From Chytridium lagenaria (taxonomy: Eukaryota > Chytridiomycota > Chytridiomycetes > Chytridiales > Chytridiaceae): a stretch of 64,000 nucleotides of DNA. The stretch covers positions 1-64,000 of the forward strand of contig JAHLKC010000157.1 of NCBI GenBank assembly GCA_025449115.1, given 5' to 3'. The first letter of the stretch is position 1, and the number at the start of each line of letters is the position of its first letter. The translations under genes and the position numbers were made by a program. The notes below the pieces were generated by a model. It was given only the letters and a program-made list of their open reading frames with translations. It had not been told where the DNA came from and searched no databases. Of the stretch, positions 23,847 through 37,090 are shown in pieces.

Positions 23847-23865
23847 CTCGAACAAAAAAAAATTT
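23847..23865. promoter_or_regulatory. 19-nt divergent promoter, TRA2-like / MIOS
   Basis: Only 19 nt separate the two divergent start codons (23846 on minus, 23866 on plus); the core holds an A-rich run. Each transcript must begin within the partner's 5' coding region or be essentially leaderless. Both starts fit their family N-termini. Confidence 0.6.
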
Positions 23866-26854
23866 ATGGCACCCACTCTGTTATGGCATCCAAAGAGGGA
23901 CAAGCATGCTCCCTCTCCTTTATCAAATACGTTTCTGTTGGGTGGTCTTGGAGATCTCAACATATGCGAGAGTCGAATGAAGGCAAGGAATTCGTACATG
24001 CTCACATTGCCAACAGTGTACTCTCTAGAATGGGACAAACAACTTTAAGGTTCTTTCGACTATTCCTGAAACGGCCCCTATGCGAGTTAGTATCCGCTTT
24101 TTCTTCATGTTTTTTAAAACTATCAATACATCTATATTTACCTTATTCGTATCTTAAGTGCTTTGATTGGTCACCGGAGTATACTCCGAACGATACATCC
24201 TTGTTGGCAGTCGGATATGCCACCGGCAGGACTTCTCTATTCAAGTTCTCCTATGGTGAAAAGGACACTATGCACGCCGGAGTTCAAGCTATCACCGATT
24301 TATTACCAAGGTGGTTTTTGTGTGATTATTACAGTCGCTTATAAAACCAGACACGCCCGCGCTTGTAACGTGATCTCCTTTTCTCCAGGATCTTCGCGAA
24401 TGCTTTTGTCTGGGTTAGATAAAGTCAGGTGAGGCTCTCATACTATACTTTATACAGCAACTTACAAAGGTAGAAATGACTATTCTCTGCTCGTATACAA
24501 CCTCAACTCTACTGTCTCGTCAACGATGTTTAATCAAACGAGAGATGTTGTAAATGAAGCTAGGCCACCCATCGCATTTCAGTCAGGCTTTTCAGAAGTC
24601 GTTTCTTCTGCGGCCTGGTTTCCCGATGAAGGGATTAGCGTAGTTTCCGGAATGGGACTAAAGTGGATTCGAATTTTTGACCTCAGGAAAGATACTTCTT
24701 CAACATCAAGTACTGTGATAGCCACAAAATCTGTTTACGGACTTGCAATTGATCCGTTCAACCCGATCTTTTTCGCTTCTTATTACGATAACGTGGTCTC
24801 AATATGGGACAAAAGAAAGACTGCAGAGCCAGTTCTCAGTTTGGATTGTGCCTTTCGATATGGTGTTAACGATTTATCGTGGTGTCCAGCAAAACCAGGC
24901 TTGCTTTGCGCTATTGGTCGAGAAGCAGCCTCCATACAGCTGTTTAATGTTCGCTATGGTATTCAACAATCGAATGAGATAGGCGTAAATGAAAACGGTA
25001 TTCGGAACGAAAACGACGCGCATGACCACAATACACCGATACTCTGGCAATCCAAAAATGTGGACGTGCCATTTAATACAGTCGTCGCATGCGATTGGGC
25101 CCCGACTTCTATATCTTCCAACAAATTCAGTGTTCTTGTCTGCTCATCGAAAGATAATTTAGGCTTTATAGAATTCAACATCTCGCTCTCTCTCAGTTAC
25201 GGCTTTATGGATGATCTCTCCGTTGCAAGAGACGGCGATGTAGCCTCGTTTGAGCCTCCAGATACCATATGTCCTGTTATCTACAACAGAGCGTTGAAGG
25301 GGTACCTATTTGATGTACGTTATAACCTTTGATATATTCTCAATTGTTTAGCCTGAAAAAAATCAAGATATCGTGAAAGACGAATTAGACCTTGCGATGT
25401 TTTGGGAATATATGCGCTACTTAAGTCCATGCGTTGATGAAGGCAGATGCAAATTTGACAATGTCGACTACGCTTTGCTAGGAATCGATGGTATCGTTAC
25501 TGGTTTGAGAAACAGCAAAGTCAAATCAAAGAGAATTTTATGCGGACCTTCCGGGCTGTTATCGTTTTATCAGCATTCATTCCGACAGATTGGCCTTCGC
25601 ACTTTAGGAATACTATTGGAGGATATCCCTTCTTCAATGCTATGCAGTGACGAAAGAGGTTCTCTAGAAGCCCTGATCTCCAGGTACTTTTACCCATGCA
25701 TATTAAGGCTTTGATGATTTATTGATTTTTGTAGGTATATACAACTCGATCAACATGAAACCGCAGCTGGATTTGCATTTTTTTTTGAGGGTAATATTCA
25801 AAAAGCCGTCCAAATTCTATTAGAAAGCAAAAGTACTGCCCACATCTTTGTATAAAGGCTAATCATATATAGGTGACAATTTAAAGCTTGCTGGTGTTGC
25901 CATAGCTGGCTATAATGGCATGGAAAGCAATCCTTCTTTGTTGAACGTTTTAAAGGATCTTACTGGTGCCATCGATAATCCTTTTATTGTCGCCATATTC
26001 ACTCTCTTGCTGACTAGGAATTGGAGCACAGTGGTTCAAACGAAAGGGCTTAGTCTTCGTGAAACTACCGCCATCGCATTGAGATTTTTTGATGATGATC
26101 TCCTGGAGGATTTTGTTTCCGTAGCAACAGAGGATTTGGTTCAGACCGGAATTATACAGGGACTTTTGATGACGGGCTTTACGGAGCGGGGTCTTCGACT
26201 GCTCAGCGAATATGTCGATCGTACTGCTGACGTTCAGACTGCGGCACTTCTGCCAACTAAATTCTTCAAGTCGGATTATATATGTGATGCATGGGTCCAA
26301 GAGTGAGTGTTTAATAATAATTTTCGCTTATACTCTCAGATATCGTGAAATTCTAGATCGGTTGCAATTATATGAGGCACGAGCAAAATATGATATTGAA
26401 CGGAACTCTGGATTTAGAGATAACAAATTTGGATTATATTGCCCGCCTCCAGTTTTGATCAGATGCAATTTCTGTGGTCACTCCGTGTCTTTGTCTTTCA
26501 GCAAGCGTTCGACTCTCAAGCCGGGATCGGGATCGAGTAGCGGCTGCCCGCAATGCAGAAAGCCCTTGCCTAGATGCAGTCTTTGCCTGGGATCGATGGG
26601 AACTCTACCTGACTCTAGCAATTCTTCAGAAATCACAGCAGAAGGTTGTGCCGTTTTACTTCGTCGCTTTATTCCCTACGTGTGACTTTGACTTTAATAC
26701 TTTATTTTTCTTCTAAGCATCACCGTTTGACCGCTGGTTTACATGGTGCCAGCAGTGCCGACACGGAGGACACGCAAGTCATTTAACTCAATGGTTTGAG
26801 AAGAACAAATCATGCCCAGTTGTCGGGTGTTCTTGTACATGTTTGATAAATTAA
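23866..26854 (+). CDS. MIOS: MIOS/Sea4, GATOR2 (SEACAT) subunit
   Basis: A subunit of GATOR2, which relays amino-acid sufficiency to TORC1 at the lysosome. The start MAPTLLWHPKRDKHAP at 23866 parallels the family start. The WD propeller includes WSPEYTPNDTSLLAVGYATG, ARACNVISFSPGSSRMLLSG, PDEGISVVSGMGLKWIRIFD (24620-24690), DPFNPIFFASYYDNVVSIWD and CPAKPGLLCAIGRE. The middle helical region includes LLMTGFTERGLRLLSEYVDR (26166-26222). The C-terminal zinc region is intact: IRCNFCGHSVSLS (26457), CPQCRKPLPRCSLCLGSMG (26551), then an intron (about 26644-26717), WFTWCQQCRHGGH and CPVVGCSCTCLIN ending at 26854. Introns are few and short. It converges on CAPN7 with 27 nt between stops. Confidence 0.95.
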
Positions 26855-26881
26855 ACTTCTTCATATATATATCTTATCGCA

Positions 26882-29800
26882 TTACTCAATCGTTACTTTG
26901 AAATTCCTGCTTGAGCGTATTACTAGCTTGAAAGGCACGTTATCTTTGTCCGCTTGAATATTCCACTGAACAAACAGGCGGGGCGGACAACGCGACTGTA
27001 TGGAAACGAAACAACTGCCTTTTTTTTGCGGGCCAGATGTCCATGCTTCCGAAACCGTGTCCGAGTCATATCTTAGCATTCAGTATTAAAAATGGATTTT
27101 TTCTAGTACTAACCTCAGCTGTAAGGAAGTCAACGCAGAACTGTCATTTCGAGTCTCCAAAGAGACACCCAGTGAGCTTGATGGGTCGGTGGTGGAGAAA
27201 GAAAGACGGATGTGATCACTTTCAGCTCGCAAGTCTTTTAGAAAAAAAGTGGATACAGTTTGATTCGCACTCCATGTTCCCTTGATCTGGACATGTTTAT
27301 ATATTCCGTCAGAGGAAGACGGCTGTGAAGGAAAAAAAGACTTACGATTTTTTCATAACCAAACATCTTTGGTAACGGCCCCAGCAGAAACGGTGAAGTG
27401 GCATACACTCTTAGAGTAAATGCAAGAGCGCGAGAACGCTGATGTTGGTTGACTATAACGGTGTATCTCGACTTCCCAACTTCTGTCACAAAGCTGGCGA
27501 GTATATGAGGGCTTACCATTTAGTATTATTTGAGAACATAATGAGTACCTATTCATGAAAACTCCCTCATAAATGCAAGTATATTGTCCATGAAAGTACA
27601 CTTCTTTGCAATTCGTTTCTTTGTATATATTTAGGGTAATATAATCCATGTTCTCTTCCTAAGCGTAGAAGTCAGTGAAGATAATACGAGTTTACCCACC
27701 GTACGAAGACTGTGTTTCGATAGCAAAAGCCACACAAGCGAGCCGCCACTCGAGCTATCTATCTCAACTGGGATAATATTAGTTTCGAATGATTATGAAC
27801 ATGTACGCCCGTATTGAGGATTTTCCGATAAACTGCTGTAGCCGTCGTCGAGATGCTTCAAAGGCCAGTTTCTTGGGCAACGTCAGAATGTTGAAGTATC
27901 GGCAAATGCCGAAAACCATCTCAACAGATAAGTCAATGTGTAAACTTACATGTGCATGACATGGCGATATCTAAAGAGCTCAGGGTTCCTTAGAGAATCA
28001 GGGTAAATGCATGTAGCAGGCTACAAACCAATTGATATGAATCGAATCAAAATAACTGCAAATTGATTCGTAATTGATCCAGAAGATACCTTCGTTATTA
28101 GCTCATCCGCCGTAATTGTCTCATACCGTCATCCACCTGCAGCGCACAATGGTGATCAAAGTTGAGTTCCTCTTTCAACTTATCCGACCAATTGAGATGG
28201 TCCGACGGAGAAAACGCGCCTACAATGAATAATTGTAAGCCGTGAAGTAAAAGAAAAAGAATGAATAAAATTTCGACAACCTCGCCATCGTTTGTGATTC
28301 CATGGATTCTTCATCTTAATTGATTAGTTCAGGTTCTTGTCGTTTGGCATACCTGAAGTAGCCTAAGACCACACACTTCTTTTACTTCGAGAACTGAACA
28401 ATTAAAAGGATAGTAAAAATAAAACTAAACCTGCATACGCATGTGTTGGCACTAGACCAAGGTCAGAGGAAAGTTCTTGCGTCATAGCCCCCTAAAAATA
28501 TTCAGAGACAGAACAGGAACAAAAAATTACAGTAGCAACTGTTATAAGACCGTCTCCGTGTTTATGGCCCTCTAGCATACGAATCCACTGCAAGTCTCGA
28601 TCGAATTGAGGCCTAAAGGTTAGAATTGCCATTATAAACTGGAGTACTCATGAATAAATATATACTCTGGAATCCACCCTGTCAAGGCTTCATCTCTTAG
28701 AATTGTTGGCGTAGGTTAGCTTACTATGTAAATCTATCCCTGAATTCCTATGTACATTATATGGTAATTGTTAATGGCTTAGCCACAGGATTTTATGAGA
28801 CAGGAATAGAAGCGTGTGGTTGAAATGTGGACAGGAGAGGAAAAACAAACTTACGATCCCGGGAATGCATATCCTCCCATGAGTTTCATGTAAGCCTTTT
28901 CTATAATACTTGGCCACAATTCGTTCATATTACTTGAATAAGTACACATTAACGTCCCTAAAAAATATTAATACTTAAAACGATGATTTTCGAATTTAAT
29001 AAGTCACCTTCTTTGCTTATTGGGAAGAAATCATCGATCACTGAAAAACGTTTACTTGCGGTCATTATGTGCATCTCTCTCACCTATCTACAATGTAAAT
29101 TCAAATATTTCATGCATCAAACCTTCCGATGAATTCCATTAAAGTGAAGTTTTACAACGTACTTTCCGAAGGGATTGTATATGGGAACCCCGTTCTTATC
29201 TTGTGGAAATATGCAATTTGTGATAAGCTGCTTTTTAAACCGAAGCTCATAAGCAGCGCTAACGCAAAGCGATGCCACAAATGAGCAGTCAGTCACAACA
29301 TCCTACAATGCCATCAGATACGCTATTCAGCTAGTCCTTGTGAATCCAACCTGACAGATATTATTACAGGAGATAACGCGAACGACACGTGGCGACTTCA
29401 TAAATTCATGGGGTCTTTTCCAACCACCAAAGTTAGTCAATTGTTTCGGCGAAAGCTCGAGTTTCCCGTCTTGATCCATATATGTCTCTTTTGCCCAAAA
29501 GTTTTCTTTTAAATCGATACTGAGCCATGGAACGTATGTCTTCTCGTTGATTGTGGAAGAAAGTTTAAGAATTTGGACCTCTTTGGCCGTTAAACCCTCC
29601 ATTATGCCTGATGTTCGCCCTTGATAGTTCTCCTTCTCCACTCCGGAATATACTTGAAGCTCGTCTACTCGCTTAAGTGCATCATCAATTCTCCGTAATA
29701 TTTGCAACCTAAGGTATGGCGTAATACCTTTTTCTGTTAAAAACATTGGAGATTTTGTTACCCATAAAAAGTAGTGAGTCAAGACGAAAGATTGCTTCCT

Positions 29801-30301
29801 GATAGTATGTGACTGCAAGCTCAAAGAATGACTTGCTATCATTTCTGACGGCTTGAGCTAACAGAAACTGGAACTAGGGTTATCAAAGAAAGCTAATATA
29901 ATCCAACACAAATGTTTGATAGAGAAGACTCGAGTGAATTTTTGGCCCCCGAACGAAGCTCTGACTTTTCCTTCTTCAGGGTCTCTGCTCTTTCTCGGTA
30001 TGCAAGTCCTTTTTTTTGTAAATGTATTTGTTTGTCTGTATCTTTCTCGGCTATTATAATCGTTTGATGCCCGAATCAAAAGTTATTGACTAACCTCGGC
30101 CGATAATCTCCATCACCTCATAAGATAATCAGCAAGTGAGAGTATGTCTATCACCAACCTTTGATAGTTCAAAATAAAACACCATAGCCATGTCAAGGTC
30201 TCCTTTGACATCTGCCTCAGCGGCTTGGTTCTGCAAGGCATTATGATGACGAACATAACTAAAACAAACCGCCTGTTCAAGTCGACCGGAAGAAATGGCA
30301 A
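26882..30301 (-). CDS. CAPN7: Calpain-7 / PalB-like cysteine protease with MIT domain
   Basis: A calpain of the PalB/Rim13 type, known in fungi for ambient-pH signalling via ESCRT-III. The start [11 protein letters not shown] at 30301 leads, after an intron, into an MIT domain ([20 protein letters not shown]; a second repeat near 29860). The protease core has a Cys-box near 29290-29320 ([20 protein letters not shown]), [36 protein letters not shown] (28870-28930), a His/Asn region around 28530-28600 and [20 protein letters not shown] (28145-28220). The C-terminal beta domains include [18 protein letters not shown] and [12 protein letters not shown] (27360-27480), ending RNFKVTIE at 26882. More than ten short introns. 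The catalytic Cys is seen; the His and Asn are inferred from alignment by eye. Confidence 0.9.
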
Positions 30302-30312
30302 CTGTTAGCGTA

Positions 30313-30864
30313 TGGTTTCATCCTGGAAGAGAATCACCAGCATTTCCACATCTGCAAGACATTGCTCCATTTTGTTCAAAAGATCTAACTGTTCATGTTC
30401 AAAAGTTTCTTACAGTATATACACTTTATTTACAACAGTGTCCAATTTAAATGTGGTTTTCTTTCTACTCACGACCACCACGATCAGCGCATTAAGCTAT
30501 ACAGTGGAACGTATCAGTCTCACTACTAGTTTGACTAAGCCTCTATTACCTAGCTGTTTCGTGAAGAAATCCAGTTTAGCATTTTCCGCTCGCAACTCTT
30601 CAAGTTTCCCTTCAATCTTTTCTTTCTCGTTGACCATCAAGTCGATCTTTTTGCGAAGGGATTGGACTTCCTCCTTTGTTGTTTTCTGCTCAGACTCCAA
30701 ATTTGACATCTCTGACTCTTGAGATTCGAATTGGTCCTTTAATTGAAGCGTGATGTTGGTCATCCGTTCCAATTCTTTCTCGGGCGGCCCCTTGTGCGCT
30801 CCGTCAGAGTTGCTATGTTTGTCGCAAAACGACGGGTCTTATCCAGCATCGACCCATCAACCAT
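30313..30864 (-). CDS. Hypothetical coiled-coil protein
   Basis: A short, strongly heptad-patterned protein. The start is MVDGSMLDKTRRFATNIATL at 30864. A one-base slip near 30785 (run of G/C) leads to ELERMTNITLQLKDQFESQE and a long coiled coil (LRKKIDLMVNEKEKIEGKLE, 30560-30770). After one or two introns (about 30400-30555) the C-terminus reads HEQLDLLNKMEQCLADVEML and ends LFQDETIR at 30313. It is 11 nt upstream of CAPN7 on the same strand and 56 nt from the divergent GSH2 start. Kinetochore, trafficking or taxilin-type coiled coils would all fit; I assign none. Confidence 0.6.
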
Positions 30865-30920
30865 TTCCGCTTGCTCACAAACAAGTTGTGAATCGAATTT
30901 CAAATCTTACAAATTTCGAC

Positions 30921-32718
<1,798 letters not shown>

Positions 32719-32826
32719 GTTTTCTGACTTGTGCCACGAAGACTGAAATCGTACGATACACATTTTAATAAAACGTGCATGTGTTGAATTGTCAGTGCTG
32801 TGAACTTACTTCCTTTCGATTACAAG

Positions 32827-34058
32827 ATGGCCATCGAGAAGGAGGTGACGCTTTTCTTCAGCATCCAGCATCCCAGTCTAATTTGCATCACAGACATGCC
32901 TCGTTATTGGAGGATGCGGATTCCTGGGAAGAGTCATTGTCAACCAGCTTTTGGAGTCGGCAAAGTGGAACGTCCGCATCTTTGACCTACGAAAGACCTT
33001 TGACGATGATCGAGTAGAGTTTATGGTCGGAGACATTACAAAACTGGAGGATGTTCTCATGGCAACGAAAGGCGTCACTGCCGTTATACATACAGCTTCC
33101 CCTCCCCACGGAAGGGGCAAGAACGCCTACATTCAGGTCAACGTAAGTTAACCAAGGACAATATCGTCTGAAAACATAAAGTTCAACGGGACGAAGAATG
33201 TTATTGACGCATGCAAACAAAATGGCGTCAAAAGCCTTGTGTACACCAGTTCTGCTAGTGTTATTTATAACGGCCAAGATTTGATCGATGCAGATGAGAC
33301 TATCCCTTACTGCGAAGTACATATGGATGCATACAATGAGACCAAGGTATTCACGTACTGGACATCTGAAGTATCTAAAATTGTAGGCTATTGGCGAGGA
33401 GATGATCTTGAAAGCAAACAGCTCTGGACTTAAAACAGTAGCGCTTCGCCCATCTGGCATTTTCGGACCAAGGTTTATTGTGTGGTTGCGTTGTGGGCTA
33501 ATAGCTGTAGAGACATGCAAGGAGCCTCCACGATCATTGATGCTTGTCTTGCAGGGAAGAATAAAGTTCAGATCGGACTCAATAAGACATTGTTCGATTG
33601 GACCTATGTGGATAACATTGCCTACGCTCATATTCTCGCCATGGACAAAATGAAGGCGTCGCCCTGCCATCGGCGGAGAGGTAGTGCACGGTATTTGCTT
33701 TCTACTTACCATAGTTATAGGCGTTCATATCACCAACGACCAACCCGTTTTCTTTTGGGACTTCGTCAAACTCCTTTGGTTCTACCTTGGATACCAAGAC
33801 ACTCTCAAGTTCGCGCTTCCTCTGACCGTGGCTTTCACTTTAGCATGGATCACCGAAATGTTTGCTACGATGTTGAGTCCTATTGTCGCGATCCATCCTA
33901 CATTCACTGTTTTCCGGATAAAGATATTCGCCAACAACCGTTATTTTGATGTATCAAAGGCCAAAAAACTGCTTGGCTACAAGCCAATTGTGTCTCTTGA
34001 AGAAGGAATCGCACGCACGGTTGCCTATTTTGAAGGGGAGCGCAAGAAGAAGGTTTAA
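32827..34058 (+). CDS. ERG26: Sterol-4-alpha-carboxylate 3-dehydrogenase (decarboxylating)
   Basis: An NAD-dependent 3-beta-HSD-family enzyme of C4 demethylation in sterol synthesis (yeast Erg26, animal NSDHL), on the ER. Exon 1 encodes MAIEKE (32827-32844); a 49-nt intron (32845-32893) follows; exon 2 continues TCLVIGGCGFLGRVIVNQLL with the Rossmann glycine motif. Next: VIHTASPPHG, NGTKNVIDACKQNGVKSLVY, TSSASVIYNGQDL, the catalytic YNETK (YxxxK, 33333-33347), ALRPSGIFGPR, TYVDNIAYAHILAMDKM, a frame slip near 33662, ITNDQPVFFWDFVKLLW, two C-terminal hydrophobic stretches, and RYFDVSKAKKLLGYKPIVSL, ending at 34058. Shows an active sterol pathway. Confidence 0.93.
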
Positions 34059-34261
34059 GCCTAAGCGATGTTACTTGAGGGTTGTCTTTTTCTTTAAGAT
34101 AGAATGGTGGACTTTGGTGCCCAAAACAGGGCTTAGGGAAAGTTCTTCAGTTTGTGCGATTGAATTGTTTCCGGGATTCTTTTGATTCCGAGACTGTGTC
34201 TTCAGATGTATCTACACATTTAAGTTTAATACAAAGAATCCTCCCTATATCTACCCTTGTC

Positions 34262-37087
34262 TCATCTGTGGTTGTTTGTGGTCTTGACGATGTAAAGGTT
34301 GTCTTTGCTCGGACTCCGCCAGAGTTTTGTCGCCTTAATGATGAGTAAAAAAACTATAAACGGTGGAAACCTTGCGCTATATGGTCTCGGCGAGGTGGAT
34401 CTTCCATTCTTTAAATTTTCAGCACCTTCTGGAGTATCAAAAAGAACATGGCGGCTTCCCGAAAGCTATTCCATCAGTTTAAAAGTATCGCTCAATAATT
34501 ACCATTTTTGTTGCAAAGGTATTGGGCTCAGTTCCTAACGCCTCGGAGAAAGACGCTATGACATTGGATCGTAAAGGGGGTAGGCGCTTCCCTAAAGCTA
34601 TATTTGCTGCCGCGTGCGTGTTTCTCGTATTTTCCCTTTGGTGACTTTAGAGATGCTCAAACAACAGCTAACTTACCAGCCTGCCTGAATTTGTCGTCCC
34701 GGCCCTAATCCTATACTATAATCAGCGTTAGCTGTTGAAAAACATTGGAGGGTGAAGACTAGCCTGGTCCCAAAAATACTTTCCGAAAAGGAAGATGTCC
34801 CAGATGACAGGAGACCAAGTGGCGAAAGACGTGTTCCAGGTCCACTTGCAAAATTAGCATGCACAGAACTTTAATCTATTACCGTTTTAACTGCGATAGT
34901 TGCGATGGCATTAGCTTCGATAAGGCACCACCAGATGCAGCCTTATTGTACGCATGAGTCTGACTTAGTTCAAGGTTCTTTGCGGAAGCAGGTCGTGCTG
35001 AACCGGGGCGTCCAGAAACCCTTGCTGAGATAGGTCGAGAAGGTTCTGGGCGTGGCGTCTCCGCAAGAATTTCCAAGCTAATTCGTTGAGTATGGCGGAT
35101 TTTTTTTTAAAATTATTAACCTGTTTCTACCTCTCGCAGAAAGCTCGCGCTTCTGGAGAGGCCACGGGGCGTATTGTTATTGCCCTTAAGAGACTATCTG
35201 TTGCAGAAAAAGGCTCTTCTGAGCTATCACCTATGGGCATCTCTCGCGACTTGAAGGGATCTGATCACATATGATGACATCAAGTTTATGAGATAGTTTC
35301 CAGCTTACCTTGAGCCTCGCTTAAAAAGGCCTCAAATATTGGTATGATCTGCGCAGAATGAGCAATTATATCGAACATTTTCAGTGTACCTCAGACCATA
35401 TATCCTCGAAGATCAAGAAGTTGATGTCTTCGCGAAAGCTTTCGTTGGGTGCCAGCAGCATAGAGCGCCTGCCCCTTTGCTGTAAGCCTTTGTCGAAAGA
35501 GTCTCCCCTGTGGAATCCGTTAAAAAAAAGCCGTGTCTGTGCAGATTACAAGTCGTCAGTAGCAAACACTTCTTCCACACTTCCATTTTCTGCAAGTATT
35601 TCCAAGCTTTCCATGGTAAAGTCATGACAAGGTATGGAATAAAGAGGCTTCAAGTCATCCAAAGTTGTAAACTCCTGAGAATATACACTAGGATTAACGG
35701 AGGGAAACTCATAGACTATCGCATCACAGTCCTTTTTTGTTAGCACGAAAGAGATGGTCCTTTTTACCTGAAACAACCAAAATACATCGTACACGTTGAT
35801 TTCGGCGGACGACTCAATGACGTCACTTGAAAAGGGAATGAAGCAGACATAAGGTTGGCCATGAGTCAAAGTTAAATTAACATTTTCAGATGGCCCAGCT
35901 CCAACGACAAGCAAAAAATGTCGACCGTCAGTGTGTTGTTGCGAGATTTCAAGTGAGGCTTTTGCGAGAGACGACTTCATATCCCCAACCTCAAACGATA
36001 TCACGTCTACAGAACAGCTCGAGAATGTGGCCGCATCATCACGCCTTGCGTGAGGGTCTTTTGACGTTGGAGTAACGCTTCTTTTTGGAGTTCCGGGCTG
36101 ATCGCAATACTTAAATAATGCCCTAAGGGACTTGTGAGCGCTCTTCGAGTTGAAAACTATACCATGTAGATTTGGCTCCTTTTTCTAATGATTCCCGAAG
36201 ATTCTGAAGTGCTTCCTCCGTCTGGGGGCTTGCCCACGAAAATCTACTGTGGGAAGACTCTTCGACATTGGGGCTTTTTCTGCTGTGGCGGAAAACTGAG
36301 TTGGCGTAAAACAGCTCTGTCGGTCAAGAGCAAGACCAGATACAGAAAGATTACTGCTGAAGGCTTTTGAGACTGGATGCCCTGTAGTATCCGGAGTTTC
36401 TGACGTCATGGCATCGTACTTTGTTAAATAGGGAGAAAAGAGCCCTTGCCCGCTCCACGGATATAGACTCATATCCGATATCATTAGAAGAAATGAATCC
36501 TTCGCCACGAATCCTAAAGCTTGTAAGAATTATCAAGAAAGTGTCAGTTTACCTAATATGTGGGAATAGATGTGCCCACTCCTTGCATTCAAGCTCTAAA
36601 GGGTTCTTTTGTCCTGAAATATTGAGTGGAGCTTCTACTCAATAATATGAGTATTTTCAATAATATTTGAAATAACCTTTGTACATGATTTCATCTAGTT
36701 TCTCGACCATCCCTTGGATGAGAGCTGTCGCCTGCAGATCAAAGTCCTTTTATGGGCCACATTAGACGGATGGCAGAGTTGCATGAATTATTACCTGCTC
36801 CGTCGATGCCTCACTCCAGTCACTGCTGTAAGGATAGCTGCTTGGAGCATGATTTGAGTTTGATGATTCACTGACGGATGAGAATGTTCCATTTGAGCTG
36901 CTGTCGAGGCTCTTTGATGCCTGAGACGAAGAATAAACAAGCATCTGACAAGTGCGGACTAAACAATTTTTGGAAAATTTCAGACAAATTGCAGACAATT
37001 CTCGCTCGTTTGCATGCGAAGTTGACTCCACAGATCCGAGTGGCCCATAAACTCTCGAGGTTAAGTTTCGCAGAATTGAGTTAAAGA
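34262..37087 (-). CDS. FAM149-like protein (DUF3719)
   Basis: Recognised by a DUF3719-like core: a Ser-rich run ending SSDWSEASTEQ (36800-36820), then ATALIQGMVEKLDEIMYK across an intron (36690-36735), and ELECKEWAHLFPHIR (36555-36600), resembling the animal FAM149 block ECxxWTxxFPHLR. FAM149B1 is needed for primary cilium function. The rest is a long Ser/Pro-rich region (36185-36510), a region of unknown fold with FLLVVGAGPSENVNLTLTHG and PYVCFIPFSSDVIESSAEI (35780-35990), EDINFLIFEDIWSE and FDIIAHSAQIIPIFEAFL (35330-35430), and a low-complexity tail (PSRPISARVSGRPGSARPAS). No clean ATG was found near 37087, and it abuts or overlaps the SNAPC3 start. It could be two genes. Confidence 0.5.
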
Positions 37088-37090
37088 AGT

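Noticed and set aside
32987..33712. Minus-strand 241-codon open frame
   Set aside because: It is antisense to ERG26, whose catalytic YNETK and Rossmann motifs are in the plus frame.
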